A stretch of DNA of 64,000 nt from Acheta domesticus (Eukaryota; Arthropoda; Insecta; Orthoptera; Gryllidae). The translations under genes were made by a program, and so were the position numbers. Positions 12,641 through 25,136 of this stretch are shown here, piece by piece. The number at the start of each line of letters is the position of its first letter. Positions within the stretch are counted from its first letter, which is position 1. The notes beneath the pieces are model-generated. The model had not been told where the DNA came from, searched no databases, and was given only the letters and a program-made list of their open reading frames with translations. The stretch is from contig JAHLJT010000631.1 in NCBI GenBank assembly GCA_031308135.1, positions 180,341,675 through 180,405,674 of the forward strand. The letters run 5' to 3'.

Positions 12641-13013
12641 GCTTCAAATAATCTCCAATGATGGTTTTGAAATGTCCATAAGTGGTCCATAATAAAGGAA
12701 CAAATTTGGGAAATTTTCTGAAATGTTCGAACGAAATTTTCTCAAACACTATTGGAAATTTTTCGCCGAAATTCTCAACAATGGCAAAGGGTTCAATTCT
12801 CTCTCATATTCCAGAAAATTTCGGCCACGATATTGGGGCCCAAAAATCAAAATAATGCTGAAAAATGTAGGTGTTGTTTAATCGCACACAAAATGAAAAG
12901 TATGCATTGCATTGAAACGAAAATAAACCATCGCGTCAATTGAAAAAGTTTCTAAATATTAAGTTTTATAACATTTTTTCGAATTGTTGTAAAGATTATT
13001 GTAAAGACAAGAA

Positions 13014-14196
13014 ATAGATGGCAGCTGGCACGAGTATGTGGCAATTTCGAATAGCTAGCCCAGACCCAAGGAAATTGAAAACTAATACGGGAAAATCTGT
13101 GCCATTCTGTAGCACCACTAGTTTAACATAGCTTCCGCGTGCGCTCTACCGCCAAGTTTCAACTTCTCTCCCATTGTTGCCTCTGGTAGCTTATGTAATA
13201 TCAGAGCAAAACCAAACCCGTCCGCCGGCATTATTGCTATTTCCACATCAATGAAATAGTTTTTTCCATAATTTTAACTTTCTGATTACATGACACTACT
13301 AAAAAATTGCCATGTAACTCCAATGTCCCAATTGTGTCCTTAATATACGAATTTTTGACCCCGTTACGCCCAAAAACGCTTAATTCCATACCATGGATTC
13401 ATGCACTCAAATGTTTCTGTTCGGAATTGTCAATTAATAGATCAAAAATTCTAAATAATCCTCTTTTCCGTTATCTTAAAATTCTGGTACCACTTTCATA
13501 AATTTGCCGCAATTCGAATACACCGTCTCGCAATTCCCATTCCGGCACAATTTACCGGTTTCAATTAACATCTTGAAAATGTTAATTTTCTTCATACATG
13601 ACGTCACATCGTATTTGTGCATTTTATTAAAATTATCGTAACAACATAATCCGTGGTTCGATTTCAATAAAACAAACACTGAAAGTCTTTTTAATTTGGT
13701 ATCTGACTAATTCTGACACTCAATAATGTTTTTATTTGGGTATTTTAATAAATAAAAAGTATTGTCTTTACGCAATACGGCTATAATTTGTTTATTCTAT
13801 ACTCAGTTTGAAAACCATATTCCTTGTTTTGGTACAGTCTATTTCACTTAAGTGAAGCAGTCTAACTAGACACTTAAGCAACAGTTGTAGATATACTGTT
13901 TCATATCACCAAACGTAAGAAGCAAGCTATAATATCTTGCACAGTTCTCCATCTCTTCGCGCAACAAATCCTGATATCGAAACCAACATATGAATTTTCC
14001 AATGTACTTTGTTGCAACAGTTCGTCCGTGAACTCAAACTAGTGGTGCTACAGAATCGCACAGACTTTCCCGTATTAGTTTTCTATTTCCTTGGGTCTTC
14101 GCTAGCTATTCGGAATTGCCACATACTCTTTCTTGCCAGCTACCATCTATCATCGCCAAAAGTACATTTGTTTTGTCATTTTCTTAATTTTTCGGT
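13014..14196. mobile_element. Element with about 112-bp terminal inverted repeats
   Basis: The left arm 13014-13124 and right arm 14036-14150 are near-identical inverted copies. Shared landmarks are GTATGTGGCAATT, CGAATAGCTAGC, GACCCAAGGAAAT, AAAACTAATACGGGAAA and TCTGTAGCACCACTAGTTT. They enclose about 910 bp of unique, AT-rich, noncoding DNA. A third, solitary copy of the right arm lies at 32011-32165 and continues in parallel with 14151-14196 (ACATTT..CATTTTCTT..TTTTTCGGTTT). This fits a nonautonomous TIR or foldback element, or two insertions of one short repeat in opposite orientation. No transposase fragment is seen inside. Confidence 0.65.
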
Positions 14197-15850
14197 TTGA
14201 TAATATCAACTTGATAATATTCTTCCGAGAGAAAGTAAATCACTTGATTCCTTTGTGTAACGTGTAATAGTGCAACCAATAACACAAAACATAACAAACA
14301 CTTGTGACCTGTTAGTAACAAAGCTAACGTAATACACACTTTGTGCTACGCGTTGCGTTTTTTTCAAACTAGATCAAAACCAACGATTTTTAAGGCCGAA
14401 AAAGTCCTTCTTACTCCTTCGTTCAGAGGGGAAGTAAAGCTGGCTGACCCACTTAGTAGATTTAAGGCGTGTAAAAGATCCTCTAGCCTAAAAGAAAACT
14501 CTGAGCAAAATTCAAATTGGCTATACGTCGTCCGTGATGATCCCTTCTTCCTCCGCTAGGTAGTGAAAATAGCGTAACGAAATGTTGCGTGGTTAGAGGG
14601 AAGAGCGTGTCTAATGGCCCGAGTCTCGCCACGTTAAATAAAGCACTAATTAACTAACATTTTCTGAATTCAAATGTTACGTGGAATTCAAATTCTCCAT
14701 GGGCGATATCCAGAAAAATGGGCGTGGAACGTATCGCAACAGCCAATGGCCCGAGGACGCGGCTTGCGCGTCCTGAACCTCGAGTAATTCACGAAGGCTG
14801 CGGTGATTTGCCCCAGAGGCGGAATGGGGGCGAAGTTGCGATAAGCGCATGGATACCATCGCCCGCCATCCACAGGCAACGACGTGTGATAGCCACTTTA
14901 CCTTGCACAACAACCGGAGCTGCGCACTTTATGAAGCACCTGTGGCTTCATGATGTGGCGCTGCTCTTTATTTTCAATGGATTTTTGGGTTATTCAATAC
15001 ACGACTTGTAGTGCATTAAAATGTTACACTTTCGTTGAGAGAAAGTAATGTTACAATATGAACTTGAAACAACCTGTAATTTCCTTTTCCAGAAATATCA
15101 AATATAAACCTGAATTCCACATACCTACAACGAAATTGTATTAATTGGAATATTGTTTCATTACCTAGCTGACGAACACACTAGAATCGTAAGAACACAA
15201 TTGCTGGTATATTTTTAGTTCATATGTAATAAATATATTACCACCGAAAGAATTTTTATCAATATTTCTATCTCACATATCATATTTTCGTTTTTTTCCT
15301 CATTGTATAAGCGATGATAAAACGTCATCGCCTGATGATTGTGTGTAGTGGCCCTTTCTTTGCGATAACAGTCTAGTCAAGTAGCTGTTTATCGGAAAGA
15401 TAATTCTGATCATAACACAACACACTGATGTATTCCGTCTGCTATTGATTGATAAACAGAAAATATCTGCACCGAACTAAAATGAAATCCTCAATCCCTT
15501 GGTGAAAGAAAGAACAGACCCTAGTTAACAGTGTTGAAAATGGACATTTGTTAAAATATGGAGACATATTGATGACCCCAAAACTGAACGGTTTGAGCTC
15601 TCTGTCATTGAGGTAATAATAACTCACAAATGAAATGTGAAATGTATTATTTCATTTCATCGACTAAATACTTTGAAGGCGTTGACGTCGGAAAGTGAAT
15701 TGCGGAATAAGATAATCATTTCAACATTATCTTTACAAAATACGGAACAAACATATTTAAGAGACCTGATTCAAGGACTAAAGGAGGTAGTTTTATCTTA
15801 AAACTTATTCAGATAGTTTATAAGTAGATGAAGGGTATTGTCAGATTGCT
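14197..15850. other. No gene recognised
   Basis: A moderately GC-rich island at about 14700-14950 is open in several frames on both strands, but neither translation resembles a known family. The rest is AT-rich with frequent stops. Confidence 0.4.
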
Positions 15851-15854
15851 TGCA

Positions 15855-16045
15855 GTAGTGACGCAGGGGTCTTTGAGATACAAGTATTATTAAGCTACCA
15901 GCACGCATAGGAATGCGGAATCTAAGGATCCAGGTTCTAATCCCGCGTAAGGCATGAGTATCACTATATGACTGTGGTATGGTTGGATTTCCCATACTAA
16001 CATATTTCTCCCCTGGGCTCTCCCGTTGGCTCTCCCACAGGTTCT
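15855..16045 (+). repeat. tRNA-derived SINE, family B copy 2
   Basis: The tRNA-like head has a B box GGTTCTAATCC at 15933-15943 and a degenerate A-box region around 15865-15882. Downstream come AATCCCGCG, a spacer, then GGTTGGATTTCCCATAC and AACATATTTCTCCCC, matching the order in the copy at 3745-3945. It abuts the 3' end of the LINE remnant on the opposite strand, and the two may have inserted independently. Confidence 0.65.
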
Positions 16046-16105
16046 TTAGAATTGTACAGTCCAAATGATAAATAATTGCATTAACTATCATTATTAAAAT
16101 TAATG

Positions 16106-17486
16106 CTACTTTCCTTTTTGATGCTCGGTATAGTCTCGAATTGTATAGAAACAGTTAAGCAGAAGAAAAGATTGTACTTGGGACTTGAACTTTTCTATCG
16201 AATTTAATCGTTTAATGTCTTCTGGCAAAGTATTGTAGAGTAATGTACATGAATTGTATGTGAATTTTTTGTAGTGAGCTGTTGATACTGCCACCTGGTG
16301 AATATGATTACTACGTCGTGTGTTATACTTATAGACATCGGTGTTTGCTAAAAATATATTCCCGCCCTTAAGTAAGTCATTTTTGACAAAAACTACTGAT
16401 ACGTAAATCAGGAGACAAGGTAATGGTAAAATTCCTAGATTAATAAAGAGAGACTTACAAAAATCACGTGGGTTGGATTTGCTTATTATCCGTACAATTC
16501 TTTTTTGTAATCTGAAAGTCTGGGAGCTATAAGATGTGCTTCCCCAGAATATTATGCCATATCTCAGGCGGGAGTGAACATTGGCAAAATATACACAACG
16601 AGCTGTATGAAGGCTGACAGAATTCGAAAGAATTCTGAACGCGTAGCATAATGAACTTAATGTTGTGTTCAATTCATTTAAGTGGGCATTCCATTGAATC
16701 AGTTTTCATTCCAACTGCATTGAAACAGTTTTCTTTTCATTTACTATTAATTAGTTATTACGGAACTAATTTGAAACGTCTGATATTGTACTTTTTACGG
16801 TTTCTTTGTTGCAAAGAATATTTGTATCATCCGCAAAGAGAACTGTTCTTCTGTTTCAAATCGCTAAAGGCATGTCATTTACGTATAATAGGAAGAGAAT
16901 AGGGCCTAAAATCGATCCTTGCGGGACTCCACGTGCAATTGGCAAAGAACCGGAAAGGTGTGTACATAAAGTTCCATCATTCCAGTAAGGTATTTCTACT
17001 CTCTGAGATCGTTGTTTAAGGTACGAACATAGCCAATCTAGAGCAATACCACGGATTCCATATGAAGATAATTTTGAAAGTAAAATGTTATGATCAATGA
17101 CGTCAAAAGCTTTTGAAAGATCTAAAAATATTCCAATAGTTGCTTCGTTTTGATCCAATGATGAGGCAACATCTTTAAGAAAAGAAAAAATGGCTGTTTC
17201 CGTAGATTTTGATTTCCGGAATCCATGTTGGCAATTTGAAAACGCGTCGTGTTTATTGAGAAAGGTTTCCATTCGCAAAAAGTCTCTCTAATATTTTTGA
17301 AAAAACTGACAAAAGAGAAATTGGCCGATAATTTTGAATTTCATTTTTGTTGCCTTTTTTAAAGAGCGGCTTAATCTTAGCTGTTTTAAAAATATCTGGA
17401 AAAATTCCGGTGCATAAGGAAGCATTAAATATGTGAGTTAACGGGTGTATAATGACTGGCGCGCACGTCTTTAACAAACATCTAAA
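16106..17486 (-). pseudogene. Non-LTR retrotransposon (LINE) reverse transcriptase, degenerate, 5'-truncated
   Basis: This remnant would copy element RNA into DNA at the insertion site. Translation on the minus strand gives successive RT blocks: KIKPLFKKGNKNEIQNYRPI (in 17253-17477), then HGFRKSKSTETAI, FLDLSKAFDVIDHN and GVPQGSILGP (in 16856-17278). The catalytic FADD follows at 16826-16837, then a thumb/C-terminal part with YGIIFWGS and LQKRIVRII (16106-16672). A frameshift near 17265 joins the first two pieces and another near 16860 precedes FADD. At least three stops lie between FADD and 16672, where the usual spacing is also shortened. The endonuclease domain is absent because the copy stops near 17490. 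The style is jockey/CR1-like; the exact clade is uncertain. It cannot be active. Confidence 0.92.
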
Positions 17487-17489
17487 CCG

Positions 17490-19270
17490 GCCGAATATTT
17501 ATTTTTTCATTTACCGATTATTTTGAATATATAGTTAATGTATAGTTAAAGTTAAAATGTATAATTGATGGCTGAGCATAAAATATTGTGTATTTCATAT
17601 ACTTTCTAGTAAAATATGTCGCATGCAAATAAAAAAGTATAGTTCTAGAAATGTAACTTAATTACGTTTGTTTTAAGCCGTGCATGAGTATGTTATTCAT
17701 TCATCGTGTTATTGCTACCATCCTTCTTGTAGAGAGAGGCTTGTAAACCATATGTTGTGTTTCAGTAATTATCTGCCTAGTAAAGAAGGGCGGGAAATAG
17801 TAAGTCTTCTCGTTCGGCTATGTTCGACAATCAAATTTTGCAATTAGTAATATGAGATTACCAAAGGTAGTTTCTTCTCTCTTAGTTTTTTGCTACTACT
17901 GTTGGTATAATGTTTGTATGAATGTACTCTTGATATATTGCCTTGTTTTGTCAAAATGACAATCTTTTTTGTTGAGTATTGAACTTAAATTATTATAATA
18001 ATGAAAAAAGGTAAAGAAGTAAATATATCGTTCCTTACTGGGTTTTTCATATCCTTGTGTGACCATCAACCTGTCTTAGACAATCCAAGGATAATTTCAG
18101 GGGGAAATCAGCAGTTTGAAGAAAGCAAAGGTTGTAGATAAGCATTTTAAATTCATATTAAGAAGAATACAATTTGTTGCAGTTCACAAGCTGCTGGATA
18201 TAACAAAGATCTGAAGTAGGTTAATTTATTTAAATCCCAGAAATCTTAAATGACCAAAATTTTGAAAGAAACTATTCTTTTATATCATGTTACATAGTTT
18301 CTAATGTATCTTCAATGGATAGGTTGCCAAAAGCGTGAAATGAAAAGAACAGCTTTAATTCCTATTTTAAAAACTCTTAATAGATGTGATGTTTTAGTCC
18401 AATGTTTTGCATAATTGAGTCTGATGGTATCGCCTATTTAAATATAAGTAAATTCCAATTTTTTCTATTCTTGACATAAATAATTTATGTTAGTAATATT
18501 TTACCATGTATTTTTTCAAATGGTATTAAATAACTAAACAGTCCATTTTTGATTCATTAAGATTTATTTGAAACAAAACAAAATAATATATATTTTTAGA
18601 AACTATTCCAGCACGTAGTTTAGTAAAAAGCATAGAAATGTGTGAATTAAGCGTCCTTGTATTATTTGTTTTTCTTGTTATTTCGTAAACCATATACGTC
18701 ACTAAAAATTAAAAAAGCGATAAGTATGATTCATAGTATATTTTTGTAATATTCACACTAGACAACTCAATGTAGTTACATAAAAGTTTTTGTTGTAACT
18801 GATATAAAAATAAAAAAACCGCAGCAAAATGTTGACCCTGTTTTGTACTGATCTTTCATTCTTAGCTTGCAATTGATAAATTACTTCACAGGACACAAGG
18901 GTAAATGACATTGAGAAATCGGATTGACAATGTAAAAATGGTTCTCAGAATTCCTATCGATGAGTTGCCCCAAGTAATATAAATTTTGTTTGTTATGGCC
19001 TATTCTGATTTTCATGTTACTGTGATCTAGAATAATACTACTATTTAATACTGCTACTACTATATAATACTACTGTATTAATACTATTAGATTAATACTA
19101 CAATATAATACTGGAAGACTGAATACCTTTTGGAAGCTATCACTTTTGTGTATTTGCTTTAAGTATATTTTGGTCTCGTTGCGGTTGCGGAAAAATTGAT
19201 TAAGAATGTTTATTCCAATAGCTAACACAAATGTATAATCACACAATTAAAAAAGAAAATTGTTCATCTA
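17490..19270. other. AT-rich DNA, no gene seen
   Basis: Stops in all frames and no recognisable protein or RNA signature. A patch of imperfect TACTACTA/AATACTACT repeats lies just inside the right edge (19030-19110). Confidence 0.45.
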
Positions 19271-19274
19271 AACC

Positions 19275-19395
19275 AGTGCTTGCCAATTCAACGCTCTGTG
19301 ACGTCACAAAAACCTACTCTCCTGCTCCGAAGCGAGTCGCGCGGCAAAGCAAGTGCCTGACGATGCGGCGGCGGACCTACAGTGTTCCAATGATG
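19275..19395. promoter_or_regulatory. Possible promoter-like patch with CCAAT and CRE motifs
   Basis: A CpG-richer patch in AT-rich DNA holds GCCAATT near 19281 and the palindromic cAMP-response element TGACGTCA at 19299-19306. No convincing first exon follows. A second such patch with TGACGTCA is at 20170-20177. Short motifs like these occur by chance, so the call is weak. Confidence 0.2.
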
Positions 19396-19439
19396 GTACT
19401 GAAGTGTGGGAAAAAGTTTCACTCGATAATTAATATTTA

Positions 19440-21855
19440 AATGGTAATTATTATTTCAATGTTGATGATTCAATTTAAATATGAAAAATTAAAAAAAAGA
19501 ACAGATTATCACGTAAACCAAAGCAATATTCGATTCTGTTTATCGTAATCAGTACTGTAATTCCACTTCCATTCTCCTAATGCATAATATTTTTGGAGAA
19601 GACAGTTTCAACATTCTAGCCAATAATATTGTATACAATGTTATGTAATATAACTATTTTGGTTCTTTCCAAAACAATAATTAATGTAAACAAATAGATA
19701 AACGGGAGGGGTGACGCGAGAGAATTTGGACTCCAGGCTTGATTATTTCATTTAAATTTTTGTTTGAGAACGTTATAAATTCTCGTGATTTTCAGTACCT
19801 TTTCCATAACCTTCTATCTTCAAAATCCTTTAATCATCTTCTGCTTGCAGGCTATCTGTCAATTCTCAGTTATTTTACACCTCGCGGGTTTCTCTAGGTT
19901 GCAAATCTGCATCATTCCTCTGTAGGTCGAACGTTTTAACATAATACAGTTCTTTCGAACACACTATACACTTCACTATTGTTACGGTATCTGTAAAAGG
20001 AAAGATTTCTTTCCAAATCGAAAGAAAATTAACAAGCATAGATGGACTTTCCTGTTGCCCGAAACAAGCAATTGCCCACTGCCAAGGCTGTCGATCCCCC
20101 CTTCTTCTTCTTCTTCTTCCCCCTCCCACTGCTCCTACGAGCGCCTTATCGCGGACGGGAACGCTGCTCTGACGTCATTTTTCCTCCAGTTAGCAAACGC
20201 TGATCTACACACATTCCTGACGGTAAAATGTGAACAGTTTCCATTAGTACAGTTATTTACCACAACGTTCACTACAGTATGATAAATATTATAGTGTGCT
20301 TGTTGTTTAATTTAAACTTTAAGCATATTAGCTGTTATTCATTTACAAGCCATACTTCAATACAATTCCATGAAGCGCTTTCATTTGTATCTCGTGGCCA
20401 AAAAGGGCTTACAGTGGTCGGTATTAATGATACAACTATTGTTTTTCTGATAGGTTTTTGTTTTGTGTTGTCTAGAAGTTGATAGTCATTAAAAATGCTC
20501 TTTCTGGAATAAAAATATTATATGTTTTCTTTGATAACATTAATTCTTTCCTTGCAAACTATTTTAATGCCGTGGACCATTTTTCTCCCGGCAATGCTGC
20601 GGCAGTTTCTGTAGAAACTAGAGTCTATTGCAACGGGACTGGGGTGTAGTCCCTACGGCAACTCTAGTTATGGGAGCATGGGTGAGAAGGGAAAAGAAGG
20701 CCCTCCTTGGCCCATTTTCAAGGTACTGCTCCAGCGACCGTCGGTAATGAATTGGAGATATCCAAGAAATATTGAAAAGAGGACGCGACTTATTAAATTC
20801 TCGTCCAAGCAATGCGTCACCGTTGGGAATGAAAACCGCGACGCTCCAGACATTTATGTGTGTGTGGACGGCAAACCGTTATCTCCACAATTAATTTAAT
20901 ATTAAGTGATGTTATTCCGTGGCGAGTCTCTAGCCTTTCGGCACTAATTCTTCCTCTTTCGGGTTCCAATAATGCACCGTCACTATTGCATCCAGATACA
21001 CCGCTGTATTCTCAACGCAACATGCTTTTCAAGGTATTCACAACAGGGTCGTAATCAACCTCCTGGGATTAAGTAAATTTTGAAGGGCAATGATGATCAA
21101 GGGGTCAAATGAGGATCTTTAACCGAATATGAACCAGCGACTGATAGGCATAATTAAGATCTCATTGATTACAAAAATATTAAATGAACTTGATAATTCA
21201 TTACTTTTTATATTAAACAACTAAACAGCACCACGTCAGGTTCTGGAAATAAGGAGGCCCTAAAAAATGATCCTCGCGGCCAGATATTGGTAAAGAATAA
21301 TACAAATAGAACTCCTTGCTTTTTTTCTCCGCTGCACTAGTCGTATTTTATGTCAATTAAATTTAAAACTCTTAATTTAACATTTATTGCAGATAGGGTT
21401 TTCCATTTCAACTTTCAACATCCGAGAATCTAGCTACGCTGATGCTTAGGAAGTTTTAAAAACTCACGAAACTATGTATTCAAAACGATACTCTACTTGC
21501 GTAAGAAAATATTCTCTGCAATATGTACTAGAGAAAGGCTATGGTCATTTAAAATCGCATATTTTATTACTTTCTCCTAACAATGATGATCAGAAACTAG
21601 CTATTCGGAAGCGGAAGAATCGTCGATTATTATTGAAAATTGTGATATTGAGCGAAATATTTATTGACGAAATAATTTTTCTTTGATACATTTACTATGT
21701 GCAATTATTTGGGTTATGATTATGTATACTGTATAATATGGACAATAACAAAAGGGGGCAGATGGAGAAAGCATTATTTTAAAAGGGATCGATATGAGAA
21801 GAAAATTGAGATACCCTGCTCTGTATAAAATGTCTCTCCAATTTAGCCTTGGTAG
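19440..21855. other. No gene recognised
   Basis: Mostly AT-rich. Contains a CTT run (about 20101-20119) and a moderately CpG-rich patch (20050-20200) with TGACGTCA at 20170-20177. The stretch 20620-21000 has mixed composition but no identifiable domain. Confidence 0.4.
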
Positions 21856-21864
21856 AGCTGCCCG

Positions 21865-22075
21865 CCAGCTTCAAGCTACAAACTGTTCAGGTTGGTACCG
21901 GATTCTATTATCACCTTTCGGCTCTGTGCCGTCACAAGCCCCTCCTCATTACCCGAGAATATCGATAACTGTCATTACTAAGCCGAGAGCCGAAGTGGGG
22001 ACCACCCGTGCTTCTACACGCTGGCGGATCGGAGTCTTAACCCATCTCGCTGAGCTTACCTTAACACTAATGACA
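21865..22075 (-). repeat. Possible tRNA-derived SINE, decayed
   Basis: On the minus strand TAAGCTCAGCGAGATGGGTT (about 22040-22060) resembles a pol III A-box region. About 45 nt later, GGGTGGTCCCCAC could be a decayed B box. No second copy of this head was found in the window, so support is limited. Confidence 0.3.
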
Positions 22076-22089
22076 GGTATCCCCGGGAT

Positions 22090-23770
22090 TTAGGAGATTT
22101 GCCAGAGGAACAGAACATGTTTTACTGAGAAATATATGTTCAGAAATCGCATTTATTCAAAACCACGCTTTGTATGATAATTATTTTTGTTCATATTCGA
22201 TTAACGCAAAGATTATCTGTGATCTTATACAGATTCAAAATGATAACCACTTAAAATGTATCCGTTCTGTAATTTGCTCTTTTTATTTCACTGTCCACCG
22301 TCACATTAAAATCTGAAATGAAGCTCTTTCAGAAGAGTTCTTCTACGAAACGAAAAATACGCGAATAAGCGTATCTGTGTTCTTCCGGACTTTGCGCCGA
22401 TACGTGTTAATCTTCATCGATTGGTGGAAAGAGAAATGTATCGAGTTGGCGGTCAGAATCGGCAGATTGGGCCTCTGCCAAATAATCCCTCTCTCTCCTT
22501 CAAATAGGAGTCGAGTCAATACCACTAAAACGTTCGCAGAAAAAGAGGACCTGCCTTTAAATACCATAAACCGATTATGAAAATCCTTAAAATTGCGGCA
22601 AAGCTAAAACTGCGTACTAAACATTAAAGTGGTCCCTGTGGTCATGACATTGAACATTTGTCATTCTTATTCGTTTTTCAAATTAATTTTTGTTGTCACA
22701 AAATCAAATACTTGTGAGTGTCCCTTATTCTTCTTAAGGAAAAAATGCTAGCGAAAGATCTATTGAAGATGATTAGATTTTCGAAATACTAAAATTTAAT
22801 TTAAATAATAAAAGAATTAATTGACTCATTTAACAATTGATCAATAGAATGTAGATGATAATCAGTGAGCGTAGTATACATAATATGCATAGTATCTTCA
22901 CACACAACCAGTAAGAATATATTCAGATACTTCTTTCTTTCTTCAAGAACTTTCAATATTCGCTTAGCTTAATGATGTTTTAAGATGTGTTCCATTAGTA
23001 AATAATCCTTATAGAAAAAACGTCCAAAATTGTAAATAATTGTCGCCATGACACTGTCTGTGAAAGAAAACTTCTTCAGAATTTCCAGATCCGTTGAGTT
23101 CTAATGCTGACATTTAGTACTTTGTACCATTTTTGTGGGTCAGATTAGAATTAGTTTGAATCAGTGATTTAAGTCACCAAAAACGTTTTACCTTTTTAGT
23201 GGTTTCTTGAATAATTTCCTTTGCCTGATTAGTACAATCGAAAAGTATATTTTACCAAAAACAAAAAATTTCATATTTTGGTAGACATGTTAAATGTACT
23301 CTGACATGTGTTAGTTTTCTGCTTGCAACCTCCAAGACTGGTCTCATTCCGAAAGGCGCCACAAGATTCAATTTTTTCAGTTTTTTTCTGTAAACATGCA
23401 ACATTGAAACCTGTAAAATACAGTTCAAAATAATTTTAAAGACAACAGTTTTTCTTCAACTTGTATTAAAAGTTATTTCGGAATGACAACACCAAACAAA
23501 TCGCTGTTCTTGAAATACACTCCCTTTTATTTTCCTAAAATTTACACAAACACACACACAAACAACAAGCAACAATAAAGATAAGCATTTCATTCAATAA
23601 GGAGATATTCTATACATTATTGTTACATTTTTTGTTATCTGGAGTTCCAAATCCAGAAACTAATCTTCACGATCAAACAATCCGTTACACTACCAAATTT
23701 GGTTAAGAATTTCAACGCTCTCGACGCCTGACAAGCAAAGTTGATCTTTTGCAGATCTCCAAATAACAAA
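22090..23770. other. AT-rich DNA, no gene seen
   Basis: No recognisable coding or RNA signature on either strand. Confidence 0.45.
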
Positions 23771-23774
23771 CCGG

Positions 23775-24250
23775 AGAGGTGGATCAGGTCGTGAATTGAT
23801 GTCACCGCAGTGCCTCTCACCGGGAGGTCCTAGGTTCGAGTTGCAGTCGTTGAGATGATTTTCGACATCTAGCTATATACTCAGATGTAGTTTTGTCGCT
23901 GTCTAGATGAGAATTCTAGAGGCCGACTGGTCTGATAGGCAGTTTTCCGTGGTTTCTCTCATCAAAACCAGGCCAAAGTCGGAGCAGTATCCATAATAAA
24001 TGGGCCACACACCGCGTGCGATCTTTCCATCCCATTCCTTCTCCTCTCCCACCCCTTACTTCCACACACACTTCCATGCACTTCATTCCCACACACGCCG
24101 GAAGACCGGTGGGGGTTTAGAGCTTGTCACGGCTGGGGGGGGTGCCCCTCTGGTGGAGGGATACTTCGCCGGATGGGTAAAACCCCGCTAGCCTACATTA
24201 AGTCGGCGACGAATCTCCTCATCCAGGCGGAAGATAACCGCCACTTCCCG
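23775..24250 (+). repeat. tRNA-derived SINE, family A copy 2 (long copy)
   Basis: The head carries the B box GGTTCGAGTTG (23833-23843) after CGGGAGGTCCTA. The core GAGAATTCTAGAGGCCGAC, GTTTTCCGTGGTTTCTC and ACCAGGCCAAAG lies around 23910-23975. It is followed by a CT-rich block, a CACAC-type block, CGCCGGAAGACC, TGGTGGAGGGATAC and GGGTAAAACCCCGCTAGCC. The copy at 47640-48080 shares all of these in the same order on the opposite strand. An insect-type tRNA SINE with a conserved GTTTTCC-GGTTTC core is likely; the exact named family is not verified. Confidence 0.75.
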
Positions 24251-24369
24251 AGCAAAAACATGCACTATACTCCGTGATCAATGACCTTAGATTTTTACTC
24301 AATGAACGTGAAAACTACTTATATTTCAAAAATGTTCTGACCGGACATGATTATAATACAGTACGGTGA

Positions 24370-24760
24370 CAAAACGGATCTAGAAGTGTTAGGAGTTTTC
24401 ACCGGGAAATTGGGGTGGCGGCATCGGCAAAATCGATTGGAGAATATCGATTTTAGCGAAAATCCTCCAAACGGTTTAGCCGCTAGCGTTGATCACGGAC
24501 ATATGGACAGACGGACAGGAGAGAAGGACAGATACATGTTTTGCTGCAAACCAATTTTTCGGTAACAAGGACCCGCGAACCTGGATTATGACTACACAAC
24601 TTTTTAATAATTTACTACTTTTTGAAATATGATTTAACTAATTTTTTTGTTCCATGGTCCCACAATTCGAGTTTCTCTGTCATAAAATTGCCGTTTCTGC
24701 CACAGCATTACAATACTTTCTCTACATTACGTAAGTAGTATGCGTGGAAGTAAAAGTATA
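24370..24760 (+). repeat. REP-U fragment
   Basis: Contains the 3' half of the REP-U pattern: AACGGTTTAGCCGCTAGCGT, a GGACAGACGGACAG tract, CAAACCAATTTTTCGGTAAC, AAGGACCC, and GCATTACAATACTTTCTCTA near the end. The 5' half is missing. Diverged from the copies at 33 and 63 kb but colinear with them. Confidence 0.65.
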
Positions 24761-25130
24761 ATGCCAAAAATATCTCAATTTGTAAACTATGGTTTAAGAC
24801 ACATATGCCAACCCTCTACAGGATTTCGACAATCGGGATTCAATGTCTTAACAGTTTTCTAAATTCTACATTGTATTAACCTTTCTACAAAATTCTGTGT
24901 TTTGTTGTAAATAAATTTTATGTAAATCAAAGGAGTAATGCCCTAATAATAAAAATAATAATAATAATAATGATAATAATCCAGTAATATCAGGGAGTTT
25001 TGTATCGAAGTTTTTTATATTCAGGCTTATCATTTTTAATTAGCGAATTAATATAAAAAATTAACACAAATGATAATTTACGTTCATATCACTTTTGACT
25101 TGAATTTCTTTTTTTTGGTTAATGTGTTCT
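24761..25130. other. AT-rich spacer with AAT-type microsatellite
   Basis: Imperfect AAT repeats at about 24948-24980. Nothing else seen. Confidence 0.5.
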
Positions 25131-25136
25131 GTTTTG

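Noticed and set aside
14677..15011. Overlapping frames in a GC-richer patch, considered as an exon
   Set aside because: Open on both strands with no recognisable protein and no convincing splice sites.
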